Assembly (NCBI GenBank): GCA_021234155.1
Contig: JAJEKV010000064.1
Location: 372,001-436,000 of the forward strand
DNA: 64,000 nt
From: Isoetes taiwanensis
Lineage: Eukaryota > Streptophyta > Lycopodiopsida > Isoetales > Isoetaceae
Direction: 5' to 3'
In this document: one piece after another, positions 41,465 to 53,655 of the stretch
Position numbering within the stretch: the first letter of the stretch is position 1
Layout: each line of letters begins with the position of its first letter
The notes under the pieces: model-generated
The model's database searches: none
What the model was told of the DNA's origin: nothing
What the model saw: only the letters and a program-made list of their open reading frames with translations
Position numbers and translations under genes: made by a program

Positions 41465-44400
41465 ATGCTAGCATCTTTGGCATCAGTGGAACCAGTCAGC
41501 AATATACACAATCTAACTCATCTGCAAGAGGCGCTTCAGACAACAAAAGTCATGGAGGAGCAGGGAATTCCCTTACACAGGGACACTATATACTATCTTC
41601 TGCAAAATTGTACAAAGAAGAAAGACATGGAAAGTGGGAGGCAAGTGCAGTATTTTATGGTCCATAGTGGGTTAGATGCTATTACAGTATTAGGAGATCA
41701 CTTGATACGCATGTTTGCTATTTGTGGAAATTTATATGAAGCCAATCAGGCATTTTCTAAGACCGTAAAACCTACCGCATACACTTGGACTGCAATAATT
41801 TCTGCCAACAACAAACTTGGTCAGTGGCAGGAGGCCCTTGATCTGTACTATGGAATGCAAACCTCAAGTTTGAAGAATTCAAAATATGCTTGCATTGCTG
41901 TTACAACAGCGTGTGCTTCTTCAGAAGATCTTTCACAAGGCAGGTTGATACATGGGGATATCCTCAAAAATGGATTTGAGAATGACGTTTTTATTGGAAA
42001 TACCCTTGTCGATATGTATGCAAAATGTAATAGCTTGGAGGAAGCATGTAGAGTGTTTGACAACTTGCAGGATAGAGATGTAGTGTCATATAATGCAATG
42101 ATTACAGGATATGCTCTGCATGGACAGGGTCTTCCTGCCCTTATACTTTTTGAGAGAATGCAGCAAGAGGGCATACAACCACAACAAACCACATTTTTGA
42201 ACGTCTTGAAAGCATGTTCAAGCATTGGTGCTATAGAGCAGGGTAGATTGATACATAATCAGATTATTAGTGGAGATGGATTTGACATTGTCATTGGCAA
42301 CACCCTCCTTGATATGTATGGCAAGAGTGGAAGTATCAAAGAAGCATGTCTAATATTTGATACTTTACCGGACCGAAATGTGGTGTCATATGCTGCAATG
42401 ATGGCGGGATATGCTTGTCATGGTCATGCTATTTATGCTCTGGAATTATTTGAAAAAATGGAACAGGAAGCTGTGAGGCCAGAAAAGGTCACATTTTTGA
42501 ACATGCTGATAGCATGTGGCAGATTAAAAGAATCAGTTCGTGGGAGGTTGATCCACCAACAGTTGATAGAAAGTGGTTTGGAACATGATATTATGATTTG
42601 TAATGCCCTTCTTGATATGTATGCCAAATGTGGAAATATCGAGGCAGCATATAAGCAGTTTGATAAATTGGAGAACAAAGACGTGGTGTCATGGGGATCA
42701 ATAATTGCAGGATGCATCCAGCATGGAGTGGCTTATTTTGCCCTTGATGAGTTTGAAAAAATGCAGCAGTATGGGATAATGCCAAATGAACACATATATT
42801 CAAGCATCCTGAAAGGATGTGGCAGCTTGGGTTCTGTGCACATGGGTCGTTTTATACATGAGCAGCTTTTACAACATGGTCTTAAGCTGTGTGTTATCGT
42901 TCTAGCTGCCCTTGTCGATATGTATGCCAAATGTGGGAAGGTGGAAGAGGCACAGAAGGTCTTTGTGATATCACAAGATCGGGATGCATTGCTGTGGGGA
43001 ACGATGATTGCTGGATATGCCTGCCATGGCAGTGGATCCTGTGCCTTGGAGCTTTTTGAAGAAATGCAATGCAAGGGATTGAAGCCAAACAAAGTTATAT
43101 TTCTTAGTGTCTTAAAGGCATGTAGCGGCACAGGAGCCTTATATCATGGTAGGCTAGCACATGATCAAATCATTAGAAGTGGTCTCTGTGATGGTGCCAT
43201 AGGCAATTCACTTATTGACATGTATGCGAAAAGTGGAAATCTTAAGGAGGCGCGCAGCTTGTTTGACAAGATACCAGAACGAAATGTTATAGCTTGGAGT
43301 GCCATGATTGCAGGCTATGCCCAGCATGGGGATGGGCTTGCAGCTCTTAGCCTGTTTGAGAAGATGCAATGGGAGGGCATAGAGCCAAACAAAATTACGT
43401 TCTTGGGAATTTTAAGTGCATGTGGCAGCATGGGTGCTATCGATCAAGGCAAAGGCATACATGACCAGATTAAGAAACGAGGACTTGAACACGATGTTAT
43501 CATTGGTAACACTCTTCTTGACATGTACTTCAAGTGCAATAACGTAGACGAGGCTTCAAAAGTTTTTGAGATGTTGCCAAAGAAAGATGTGGTATCATGG
43601 GCATCAATGATTGCAGGATATGCTCAATGCGGTGATGTGAACATTGCAAGGAAGTATTTTGTAGATATGCAAATGATGGGTATCAGACCAGATGATGTGT
43701 CATTTACTAACATACTTTCTGCATGCAGTCATGCTGGTTTGGTCCTCGAAGGGTATCAATATCTGAAATCCATGATACAGGATTATGGCATTGTACCAAG
43801 CTTCAACCATTATAATTCTTTGATTGATCTCCTGGGCCGTGCCGGGTGCTTGGCTGAAGCACAATCGTTATTGGAAAACATCCAACAAAATGTTGTTGGA
43901 TGGACATCTTTGCTCACTGCATGCAGGACGTACGGTAATGTAGCTATAGGAAGGCAATGCTTTGATCAAATGATTTATCTCAATGTGCATGATGGTGCTG
44001 CATATGTGCTCATGGCAAATATCTATGCCAATGCTCACATGAGGCACGAAGCTCAAGCAATTGAAGATACAAGGAAATTGGTAGGTGCTTGGAAGAAGCC
44101 TGCAAGAACATGGATTGAAGTTAATGGTAAGGTGCACGAATTTGTTGCAGGGGATCAAAGTCACCAGCAAAGTGGTTTAATTTATGGAGTATTGGAGAAA
44201 TTGAATAAAAGGATGATTGAAGAAGGATATGTGCCAGAATGCAGTTTAGTTTTGGGTAAAATGTCGGAAGAGGAAAAAAAGCATGCCCTTTGTGGCCATG
44301 CTGAGAAGCTTGCCATAGCTTTTGGACTTGCTAGTACACCACATGGAACAACCATCAGGACCACAAAGAACCTTCGAGTGTGTAATGATTGCCATAATGC

Positions 44401-44506
44401 TACAAAATTTATATCCAAAATTGAAAGAAGAGAGATTATAATAAAAGATGCTTATCGCATTCACCATTTTCAAAATGGTGCTTGTTCTTGTGGTGATTAT
44501 TTTTGA
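41465..44506 (+). CDS. PPR protein, PLS class with E/E+ and DYW deaminase domain (1013 aa)
   Basis: A single long coding exon. The frame stays open upstream to 41414, but position 41417 is GTG, so the ATG at 41465, directly after a 3' splice-like tttttctag, is preferred. Residues about 35-840 are PPR repeats in P-L-S order (recurrent VDMYAKCG, DVVSWNAMIAGYA-type, FLNVLKACS-type motifs). E/E+ follows (AYVLMANIYANAHMRHEAQA, then KKPARTWIEVNGKVHEFVAG). The DYW domain carries the deaminase signature HAEKLA (His945, Glu947) and CNDC (Cys973, Cys976), then the second zinc site HH...CSC (1000, 1007, 1009). The C terminus is DYF, not DYW. Such proteins bind organelle RNA base-specifically and convert C to U (in some lineages U to C); an organelle target is inferred. 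No in-frame lesion; it looks functional. Confidence 0.92.
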   Translation: MLASLASVEPVSNIHNLTHLQEALQTTKVMEEQGIPLHRDTIYYLLQNCTKKKDMESGRQVQYFMVHSGLDAITVLGDHLIRMFAICGNLYEANQAFSKTVKPTAYTWTAIISANNKLGQWQEALDLYYGMQTSSLKNSKYACIAVTTACASSEDLSQGRLIHGDILKNGFENDVFIGNTLVDMYAKCNSLEEACRVFDNLQDRDVVSYNAMITGYALHGQGLPALILFERMQQEGIQPQQTTFLNVLKACSSIGAIEQGRLIHNQIISGDGFDIVIGNTLLDMYGKSGSIKEACLIFDTLPDRNVVSYAAMMAGYACHGHAIYALELFEKMEQEAVRPEKVTFLNMLIACGRLKESVRGRLIHQQLIESGLEHDIMICNALLDMYAKCGNIEAAYKQFDKLENKDVVSWGSIIAGCIQHGVAYFALDEFEKMQQYGIMPNEHIYSSILKGCGSLGSVHMGRFIHEQLLQHGLKLCVIVLAALVDMYAKCGKVEEAQKVFVISQDRDALLWGTMIAGYACHGSGSCALELFEEMQCKGLKPNKVIFLSVLKACSGTGALYHGRLAHDQIIRSGLCDGAIGNSLIDMYAKSGNLKEARSLFDKIPERNVIAWSAMIAGYAQHGDGLAALSLFEKMQWEGIEPNKITFLGILSACGSMGAIDQGKGIHDQIKKRGLEHDVIIGNTLLDMYFKCNNVDEASKVFEMLPKKDVVSWASMIAGYAQCGDVNIARKYFVDMQMMGIRPDDVSFTNILSACSHAGLVLEGYQYLKSMIQDYGIVPSFNHYNSLIDLLGRAGCLAEAQSLLENIQQNVVGWTSLLTACRTYGNVAIGRQCFDQMIYLNVHDGAAYVLMANIYANAHMRHEAQAIEDTRKLVGAWKKPARTWIEVNGKVHEFVAGDQSHQQSGLIYGVLEKLNKRMIEEGYVPECSLVLGKMSEEEKKHALCGHAEKLAIAFGLASTPHGTTIRTTKNLRVCNDCHNATKFISKIERREIIIKDAYRIHHFQNGACSCGDYF

Positions 44507-45009
44507 TGACTTACATACTGAGGAGTTTCCACTTGTTATGACATTACATAGCAGCACAAAAGCAATTACAAATTGTGGCTTAGAACTTTGCAATCATTTT
44601 TACCTTGCCACTTGCTTAGAACTTTGGCAACATACATTGAATCTTTTACAATAATAAAAGAAGGGAATGTTTAGCACGCTTGCTTAACCTGGGGTATAGG
44701 TTTTCTGGTTGGGGTACCAGGTTTCTTGGATTTTGATCCTATCTACATGTTCTCTGGAAATTAGTTATTGTCTTGATATCACCTCTCTCTCCCGCTGAAG
44801 CTCCATTTCCCACTTGGTAGCGAAGCAGACGATGCTGAGCATTACCTCTACAAATGTTATAAGAAATTCACTTTCATTTTTGTAGTTAACTATTGCCAAA
44901 CAAACTTATGCTAACTTTTTGTCATTTATGTTCTATTCTTGCACCACCTCCTTTATCATTTGACAATCTTACCTAGACACCACATGCAAATGCAAAACAT
45001 GAACTATCT
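44507..45009. other. PPR gene 3' flank
   Basis: The 3' UTR begins after TGA at 44504-44506. A possible polyadenylation signal (caataataaaag) lies at 44649-44660. No gene is seen before the LTR element. Confidence 0.4.
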
Positions 45010-47412
45010 CATTTCTTTTGAAACTTTGCCGATGCCGAAGGGCTAGGCAGCTACATGCACACCAGGGATTGGTATATGGACGTATAATTATATCGCGAAC
45101 GATATACGTGTGAACTGGGTGAGGGATTGATCATCCCTGAATCACAATAAGTTGTAAGAAGATGTTCTTCATGTAACTAATGTTTGTGTGATTGACGTTT
45201 ATATGACTAACTTTTGCTCCATGCTAAGATAAATGTTTACCCACTTAGTCCTCGCCTTGACTAACCCCCAGCTTTATAGATAGAGTTGGGAGCGGGAAGC
45301 AAGAGATGATAGTGGGGATGCCGAGAGATAGATTTTCTTAAGAGCATGCCATTAGCGGGAAACTCAGATTAAGAGGTTGGAACCATTGTATTGAAGTTCC
45401 AATATAACAGATGTTTATTATTGAGTTTCAATTATTTCTCTCTATTTGATTTTAAAGTGTTAAACGCCCTATGAGCGCTTCATTTGGTATCAAAACTAGA
45501 AATCCTGACCATTAACCATTGTTGGTTATTGGGCATTGGAAACCAAGAAGAAAGAAACTTCTTTCTTGATGGTGTTATCTAGCCCGTCGTCTACGGGAGA
45601 GTTCACGATTTAATTTTTACGTTCCAAACCTAGTACTTGCACTTGGAGTTTCCAACCAATTAATCTTAAACATCGTAGTGATAAGGTTAGTCAATCCAGA
45701 AGGGCAAACAGAGTGGAAGATAATCTTAGATAATGTATTGTAGCTTGGACCCTTAGTTCACTTACAGAAGTTTAGTGGCCTTGCTAAGGGAGAATTTACA
45801 GGTTGTCATGGGGGTGGTGACGATAATGTTGACATTCAAATGTTGGGCCAAATATTACAAGAAGTCTAGCAACAATTGAGTATGCTCCAAAATCAAGTTT
45901 ATGTCCCAACAATTGCAGAATGAACGACTTCCAAGAGGAAAGTTAGAAAATAGACATTGTGTGGGACGTACAAAATTGCTCCTACAATTTTATGGAAGAG
46001 TTCCCCTTGACATAATTAACCTAAGTTACTTTGACATAGAGTTTTAAAACGACTTTGAAAAAGTGACATGAACTTGATTGTGAGTCCTCCCCACCAAGAC
46101 ATGGGTAAAATTTTGGTATGGGAGAATGTGATACCCCTAGAAGGTTATCGAGTAAGAAATTAACATAAGTATTGATCTTAGGATAGAATGGTAACTTAAA
46201 CCTTATGATGGAATAGTTGTAGATGTCAATTTTCTAGGTAGTGAGTGGTCGAGCAAAGAAGTTAAGGCTTTTCTCCAAACATAGGGGAGATATTCGGGAG
46301 TAGAGAATAGCACAAGTTATTGATCTTAAAATAGAGAAGATGTTCTGGCCATTCTGCATTATATGTTTGAAATAGATTAATGTCAAGAATAATTGTAATT
46401 TTAGAAAGGGCAGATAGTATTAAAAAGGGCCATCTTTGAAACGTTATAATGTGGCGATCAGTAGAATCGAGCGATCTTTATCTTTCTAAAAAGCTCTCGG
46501 CATTTAGTTTTAGAATTAGGTGGCATCACTTATAAGTCCTTACGGTAAGGGAGTTATCACAGAAAAGGATGACAAGGGTCAAATAAGACTGCACATGAAG
46601 ATCTACAATTAGAGACCTCAGTTCTATTTTGAAGACTGAGAGTATTATTCCTTGCACAAATCATTCATCCTCAAGCTTGCTTAAAGTAGTTGCCTGGCGT
46701 CTAGATTTGTGTAGAAGCATGGAAGGTCCTTTGGCGGGTAGCTGGGGCTGGATCATTGGAGTTTTTGTCGGTTTGAGTCATCTTTTTCTTCACTAGATCA
46801 TTGGTGGAAAGGTTTGCATGTTCACATTGTTATTTTCGCTGTGCATATTTACCTTGTTATTGATTCTTTATGATTGTGTTTGCAAATATAAGATACCTTA
46901 AAAGGATGAATGCGTATGAAAGAACTCGCCCCTTTGTCGTTGCCGAAGGGTTGGGCGATAGAGTACATATTAGGGATTGGTATGTAGACATATAATTGTG
47001 TCACGAATGATATAAGCATGAACCCGGATGAGGGATTGATCATCCTTGAAATTCAATAAGCTGTAAGAAGATGTTCTTCATGTGATTGATGCTTATGCGA
47101 CTGATGTTTGTGTGCCTTATATTGCTTCAGGCTAATATAAAGCTTTACCCACGTAATCCTCCCCTGGACTAACCACTATCTTTCTCCTATTTCTTCTTAC
47201 AGATAGAGTTGGACACTAAGTGAGTTTTGGGAGAGGAAAGCAAAAGATAATAGTGGGGATGTTGAGGGATAGATTTTCTTAAGAGTATAGCCGAAAACTC
47301 GGATTAAGAGTTAATGACCATTGTATTGAAGTTCCAATATGATATTACTATAGAGTTTCAATTATTTCTCTCTATTTAATCTTCAAGTGTTAAATGCTCT
47401 AAGAGAGTTTCA
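45010..47412 (+). mobile_element. Internally deleted LTR retrotransposon, copy 2
   Basis: A 5'-truncated 5' LTR (about 45010-45482, ending gcgcttca) is followed by the degenerate tRNA-Met primer site TGGTATCAAAAC (45485-45496). A 644-bp internal region then ends in the purine tract tatgggagaa. The 3' LTR starts TGTGATACCCC at 46127 and ends ...gagagtttca at 47412 (1286 bp). Both LTRs share gccgaagggctgggc-like, gagggattgatcatcc and cccacttagtcct-like blocks. No gag or pol survives, so it depends on another element. Same family as 28066-29632. Confidence 0.7.
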
Positions 47413-48690
47413 AGCACAAATTTCTAGTACATAATTGATTTTCTAAAGATTCAATATCTGTGTTGATTCTTGCGAAAAATTGTTGCAAAACTTCTTAAAG
47501 ATGAGTGAAATGACATTTGATCCTTTGTAAGCTCACCGTCATTGTCTAGAAGTAGAAGAACAAAGACTGTTTTTTACAATAGATGAATCCTAATAAGGTT
47601 GTGCTTATTCAAATGTTTTTATAGGTATAGCTCATAAAATTTAGCTCCTCAAGATGTTCTAGTTTTCCTTTTATCTCATGTTGCATTTTAACTGCTATGT
47701 TGTTGATTTTTGGGGTTCTTGGCATAGACCTTGCAACAGCAGTCCATGACTGCAGTCCAAGAACAAGAACAAATGCAAAGAATGAACAAAACTCATATTG
47801 ATGCTCCAAAAGGAGGTGCTCCAAAACGTGAGAAAAAGCCTAAACAATAAGAGGAAATGCTCTATGTAAATAGTAGAGAAAATCCCTAATCCTAACTGAC
47901 GTCTCACCTACCACAGATCTAGGTTAAATCTGGGCCATAGATCGTGGGGTCCAATATGATACATATATGTGGCATATGCCACTCATACCTATGCTTAGCC
48001 CATAGGGCTAACCCTCTCCCCACCAAACCAAACTATGTACAAACCTTTATAACATGAGGTTTGACATTTACAACAAAGTGTCCAAATTGAGGGGACGTAA
48101 CGATAATGTCGTCGAGAAATCTTCTTGATCAAAGAATGTCAATGTCGATGAAGTAAAAATCATGAGAGATTGAGAAGGTTGTCATCACTTCTCTTGAGCT
48201 TGCCACAAGCTCCTTTACCTATGGCTTGCGTAAAGGATACACAAGGTAACTTTGTGTAGAACAGAGGCAATTCAGTTACTGCAACAACTGCATGACATGA
48301 TCAGCTATACAGAAAACAAGAAAACAAGAAATCTACTGGAGGACAACAAAACATAAGCTCAAAAACTTGCCCAAAATACAATCAAAATGCAAATAGCATA
48401 TGCCATAGAAGTAGACGACCATAGAAGAAGAAGCCGCAGCAGCTGCCGGAGGCGTGCCGAAGCGTGCTTACTCCATTGGACGATGGAAATGTTACGGAGG
48501 ATTTCTAGCAAAGTGTGCTGTTGAAGTCGTGAACAAAGGGAAGAGAAGATTGTAATTTCTAGGAGACTTTTTAATTTTCTTAACCACACGATCTGAAAAT
48601 TGAAAATCTAACGGTAGAGAATAAACTTAGGTGAGGTGTCCTCACACGTGGATAAACTAGAAATCCAAGAACTTTGTAAAGGGGGTTAGG
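47413..48690. other. Intergenic DNA without recognised gene
   Basis: AT-rich. Minus-strand ORFs at 47609-47907 and 48359-48589 are short and show neither domain nor splice context. Nothing else is seen. Confidence 0.3.
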
Positions 48691-48699
48691 CAAGTTGTT

Positions 48700-49100
48700 A
48701 ATTAAGAAACTTTAAATGCCACGTCCTCAAAGATGTCCACCCTAGTCGAATCTCACCCTAAGTTGCTTTTTATTTAATAATATAGTTTATTAAATTTCAT
48801 GACATATTTTTGTTTTTCTTTAGGACTACTCTTCTAGGACAGAGGAAATAAATTGGAATATACATGTTCTTACGCATATGAATACTATAAATAGACTAAA
48901 ACCAAAATGATTGGTGTACGTGCAAGAGAACTTGAGGTTCGTTCGCAAGTTTGAGATCGTGAATATATCTCCTTGCATGTACTCTCTTCTTTATCTTTCA
49001 TTTTCTTCTTCTTACTTTTGTGTTCCTTAATTTATGATATAAGTTTAATCTCATAATAACCAAATCTCAGCCATTGGCTGAGAGCATAACAAGACATATA
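48700..49100. repeat. Dispersed repeat, copy 2 (partner at 340-770)
   Basis: Same order of blocks as 340-770, with about 35 extra bases (acgtcctcaaagatgtccac) near its start and a 5-base deletion in the ctaggacagagg block. The copies are 48 kb apart in the same orientation. Confidence 0.6.
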
Positions 49101-51090
49101 CAAACAAGGTGTTGCGTCCATGGCCGGAGGGTGAAGTGGCTTAAATCATAGTTCAAAGTCATATTTTGACAATCAATTCAAAACCATAACCCCGAACATT
49201 TAGAAACGAAATCCTCTGTAGCCAACGAACTACCTTTATCTTCCAAAATGCAGCTAAAGAGTTTAGCAACCTGTGAAATAAAGAACACACGAATTTCAGA
49301 ACTATAAAATATACGGGGCTATTTGGGAAAATATTTGAAATTTAAGGGCATTTTGGGAATTTTAAAAACACGAAGGGCTTTTTGGGAATTAAGTCAAGGA
49401 AGGGAGCCCCTGAGAAATCGGTGCAACCTGCATAAGGCAACACTTGTTAAACACATTATACTTCCAAACAATCTTGTTTATTTCAAGAACCATGTACATA
49501 ATGAGACTAGAGAATGAATTTAGGGCAGCAAGGTAAAAGGATAAACTAGCAATGCGGAGCCATGCATTTTGGAGGAGGCACTTTCGAGTGGATGTGTTCA
49601 CATTTCTATGCCTAATGCCTTCTCATCGACTGAGCCACAAATTGCAGTAGAGTCATGCATTTTTGAGGAGCAAAAATTGCTGGAGGCAAAACTATGCCAA
49701 TTTCTTGTGTGCCGAGCCCATGTTTATTTGCTCATCCGTCAATTAAATGCTCTAAATGAAATTACGATTCAAAGGCTCCTGTACTGGAACCATGACTGCA
49801 AGATAGATCGAAAGCTTGTAATGCATTGCGGCACTATTATTGTTAAAGGCTTCACTCTACTTGAAGCTAGAAAAAACTTCAAATATCTCCACAAGCTCAA
49901 TCAATTCAAGTCTGGCTCCAAACAAAAAAAAAGGTTGTGAATGTCTTTATCTAGAAATTTTTGAGACTAGAAATAATCATGGAGCAAATCTACACACCAT
50001 GCAATTTCTTCGTGTATTCATCTTCCATCCACATCAATACATGTCCTAAATGATTAAAAATGCATGAATTGTTCTGAGGACAACCTCAAGAAATAAAAAT
50101 GAGTGTTAAGGTGAAGCTTTGTTGCTAGATTCATAGTAGTTTGACCAAACTTTATCTATGCACATCCTTTAGCTAATAACTCATGAAATTCATGAACAGT
50201 AATCATGAAAATCTAGACATCCTCTACATGGTAAATACTAACATGAGTAAAGCCTTAAACCACCAAAACCATCTTCTAAAATAGTCACAACAAATGATAA
50301 CATCAGTCCATGTATAATTCATAAAGTAAGGCCTTGATTTTTCTCTGGTTGTTTTCAGCTTGGCAAGAACAATCTTGAAGCCAAGATCATGAATACAAAG
50401 TTTTTTGACACTTTTGGTAGCTCAGTAAGTATAAACTTTAATATCGTATCGCTTCCTTGGTAATTTTCTTGAAACTGCAGGAAATACTAAAAATATCACT
50501 TACAAAAATATCAGATTTAGCGTCGTCCTTTAGTCGCCAAGGTGAAGAATTCAACATGAAAGATTATTTTTTCGATGGCATCACCTTCAGCCTTTTGAGA
50601 AGGGACATAGAAGACTTCAAGTCATCAACTACGTCATCAAAACCATCAGCAATTGGGGGGAGGGGGGGCACCTTGACATCGAGAAGAAACATATCTTCGA
50701 GGAGACTTGAGTCTCGAGCAACTTGGAAGAATGTTACCTTGCTACTTTAGGTAGGCAACAAGTGGATGAGCTTCAGCAAGCTCGAGAAGCTAGGGTCATA
50801 TAGTTGAGTAAGGTAATCATATGGATTATAGGATCGAAAAGCATTTCTCTATAGATTCCTTGTTCAAAAGATTACCCAAGAATTGAGGTAATCCTCAATG
50901 ATTTGGAAGGAAATGCACAGGAATAACTAAAACTATACATGATTGTTAACAGACATCCAATGTATAGAAACCACTTGGTGAGTTTGATCAACTCACTTGA
51001 AGCAATCATTAGTAGGATAATGGTTGACCATGTACAATGGTCAATTGATGGGAGTATTTCAAGAGTTTAAGCAAGGAAAGGAAGAATCTT
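49101..51090. other. Intergenic DNA, weak coding-like stretches
   Basis: An open frame at 49569-49940 (123 codons) and one at 50457-50750 lack recognisable domains. Around 50880-51090, broken frames resemble decayed retroelement gag (e.g. VFQEFKQGKEESLEY at about 51055), but support is poor. A (TAA)n run lies at 51095-51113. Confidence 0.25.
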
Positions 51091-51761
51091 TAGAATATAA
51101 TAATAATAATAATATTTTATTAATGCCCACAGAAGCCGTTGAGCTATAGGACAAACATAATTGAATTGAATTGTAATCTATAATCAAGCAGTATACAAGC
51201 ATGCCGAATATAAAATTGAATTATACATAGGTACATTAAAACAAGAAGTATATTTAATCACATGATTTTATGGATCGATATGTTAAGATGATAGGTTCAT
51301 CCATCACAGGCAAAACTATGTGTCGCTAAGACTAATAAATCGGTAGGATAAACAAGAGGCATGTAACATCTTAAGGTGGGAAAAATAGCTATGATGTTGT
51401 GTGCAACATCAATTGAAGGGATAGGATGCAGTGGATAACATCATTGGAGGGGGGCAAGACCATTTTCATTATGAAGAAAGTGGGAGCTCATCTTATGAGT
51501 GAACCTATTTGCATCTTTTGGGTTGACTTGCTATCGAATTAGTTGACTCGAACATAGGTAAATGCCACCCTTAGAACAAAAATCCCTTCAGGCAGGTAGC
51601 CAAAGCGGATAGATGATAAAAGGAGAAGCGAAATCATGAAAGCAATGCAATGGCCAAGTCGTCTCCAAGTTAATCGACACCGGCTTCATAGGTGAGTTCT
51701 ATTCTAGCCTCAGGGGGTGTGTGAGCCAAGGTGGGGAGAATGCATTCATCTTGTTAATTGT

Positions 51762-51998
51762 CATAGGATACATGATAAGAAAAGCACCTGCGCTAGTGGC
51801 CATGACAGAATTCCTTCATCCCTCACACCATCTTGGCAATAGGTGTAGGCATCCTGAAAACTTATATGCAGATAGGCATGATAGGATACATGATAGGAAA
51901 GCACATGTGCTAGTTGCCATGATAGCAATTTCTTCATCCCTCGCGCTGTCTTGGCAATAAGTGTATGCATTCTAGACGTCATATTTGAATAAGCACGA
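51762..51998. repeat. Tandem duplication, period 118 bp
   Basis: cataggatacatgataagaa at 51762 and gataggatacatgataggaa at 51880 start two diverged units, both containing ttcatccctc and gtcttggcaata-like blocks. The flanks 51114-51760 and 52000-53098 hold no recognised gene. Confidence 0.65.
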
Positions 51999-53098
51999 TG
52001 GGATGCATGAAATCATCGGCTACAATTGAAAAAGCTTAACTTCCTTATGCCATGATCAATTCATGCTCTACTAGATTAATTAGGGCGAGGTCCCCTTAAA
52101 CCATATAAATTATATAATTTAAGTATACAAGAAATTTATTGCAGCGGCCCAACGGCGCCACAAACATTTCTCTTTACCACCCACTGTGACAATATGGGGT
52201 GCTTGACAAATGAAGAAAATCTAATAGGAACATGAGAACATGTGCGGCAAACACCTAAACATGACCTATAAAACTAGTTAGAACGATATGTCCCAAACCT
52301 CAAACAATTGTGAGATGCACGTGGTCACACTACATTTGGAATGTGTCAAGATACTTCTTCATTCTAATACACTAGGCAACAACTGCTTGCACAACGACAT
52401 GCCTGAGTAATTATTACATATGTTCTATGACAAATACGATGAGCATTCTACATACTAGAAGATGACAATGTTATTGTTCTGTTGCAAAATACTTCACGTG
52501 CACATCTTACTCATTGTGAAGTGAATAACTTAAGAGGTGTGATAAATCCCAGATTAAACAAAGGGGAATATCACTTCAATCGTTCCAGTTCAACTACAAA
52601 GACATAGAGTTTCGACCATCAAATTTTCTATAAGCTCACAAATGCAGTAAATCTCATGCACAATAGTAAGTGATAAATGCATGTGTTTCATCATTCGAAA
52701 GACTACAATAGTATCATAGATACACAACTATTAAAAAAAAAAAAAACATCCGTAGATATATGTAAAGCGATAGAAACGTCAAGTAGAGCTATCAATTACA
52801 GATCTATCATTATCGACAACCGAAGATGCCTCACTATCACCAGAATGATATTTTTGTGAATAGTATAAATTATGGAACAAATCTAATATAAGCTCCAATA
52901 CAACATCCTTTGATGTTTCCAAATGTATTAATCCACCATCCATAAAAATTGTCTACATTTAGCTCAATAATATATCCATTGTTTACCTATGCCATCTCTG
53001 TGGACAAGACATATGCATGGATTAGCAAAGTCCCATAATCGATACATTCTGAGGTTCTTCTATAGAATGAAATGAAGGTTATACTATAGTAAGGGAAT

Positions 53099-53512
53099 GA
53101 AAATTTAAATTTAATATAAACTATTATATTTAACACTTTAAAATTAAATTCTCCCTTAAACCCCCTTTGGTTTGGGTGCATATTCATAGGGGGGTGACTC
53201 TAGGCATCGAGAGCTGTTGGATAAGTATATATGCCCTTTATTCCTCGATCTAGACCGTACATAGAGATCCTCGTTTGTGGGGTATGCCTTCACAAGTTTT
53301 GGTATACTGTATAACACAGTTTGCAAAATACTATAAGATTTGAGGCAATGTACTATATGGTGTTGATTTTGTACATGCATAATATAACGTTAGGGGCTCT
53401 CGTTGCCCTACGTCACCCCCCCGTGTGAATATGCACCCAAACCAAAGGGGGTTTAAGGGGGAATTTAATTTTAAAGTGTTAAATATAATAGTTTATGTTA
53501 AATTTAAATTTT
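53099..53512. mobile_element. Foldback element with about 100-bp arms
   Basis: The left arm 53099-53197 (aaatttaaatttaa...ggtttgggtgcatattca...ggggggtgac) is nearly the exact reverse complement of the right arm 53412-53512 (gtcacccccc...tgaatatgcacccaaacc...ttaaatttaaattt). The spacer is about 214 bp. Both arms hold the same open frame read in opposite directions (MNMHPNQRGFKGEFNFKVLN), an artefact of the symmetry. It could be a foldback transposon or a hairpin RNA source. Confidence 0.75.
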
Positions 53513-53561
53513 TTTTCCCCCTTCGGGGCCTCGAGAATTGTAGCAAAGATTATCTTTGGGC

Positions 53562-53655
53562 CTACATCTTGTTCATGGAAAACCATTCAAATCTCGGAAT
53601 CAAATATACTACATCTTGTTCATGGAGAACCATTCAAATCTCGGAATCAATTATA
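53562..53655. repeat. Tandem duplication, period 47 bp
   Basis: ctacatcttgttcatggaaa at 53562 and ctacatcttgttcatggaga at 53609, each followed by accattcaaatctcggaatc. Two near-identical units, so recent. From 53660 to 57330 the DNA is AT-rich with no supportable gene. Confidence 0.7.

Noticed and set aside
42591-43131. Minus-strand ORFs within the PPR-DYW gene
   Set aside because: They mirror the repeated PPR coding strand and have no independent support.
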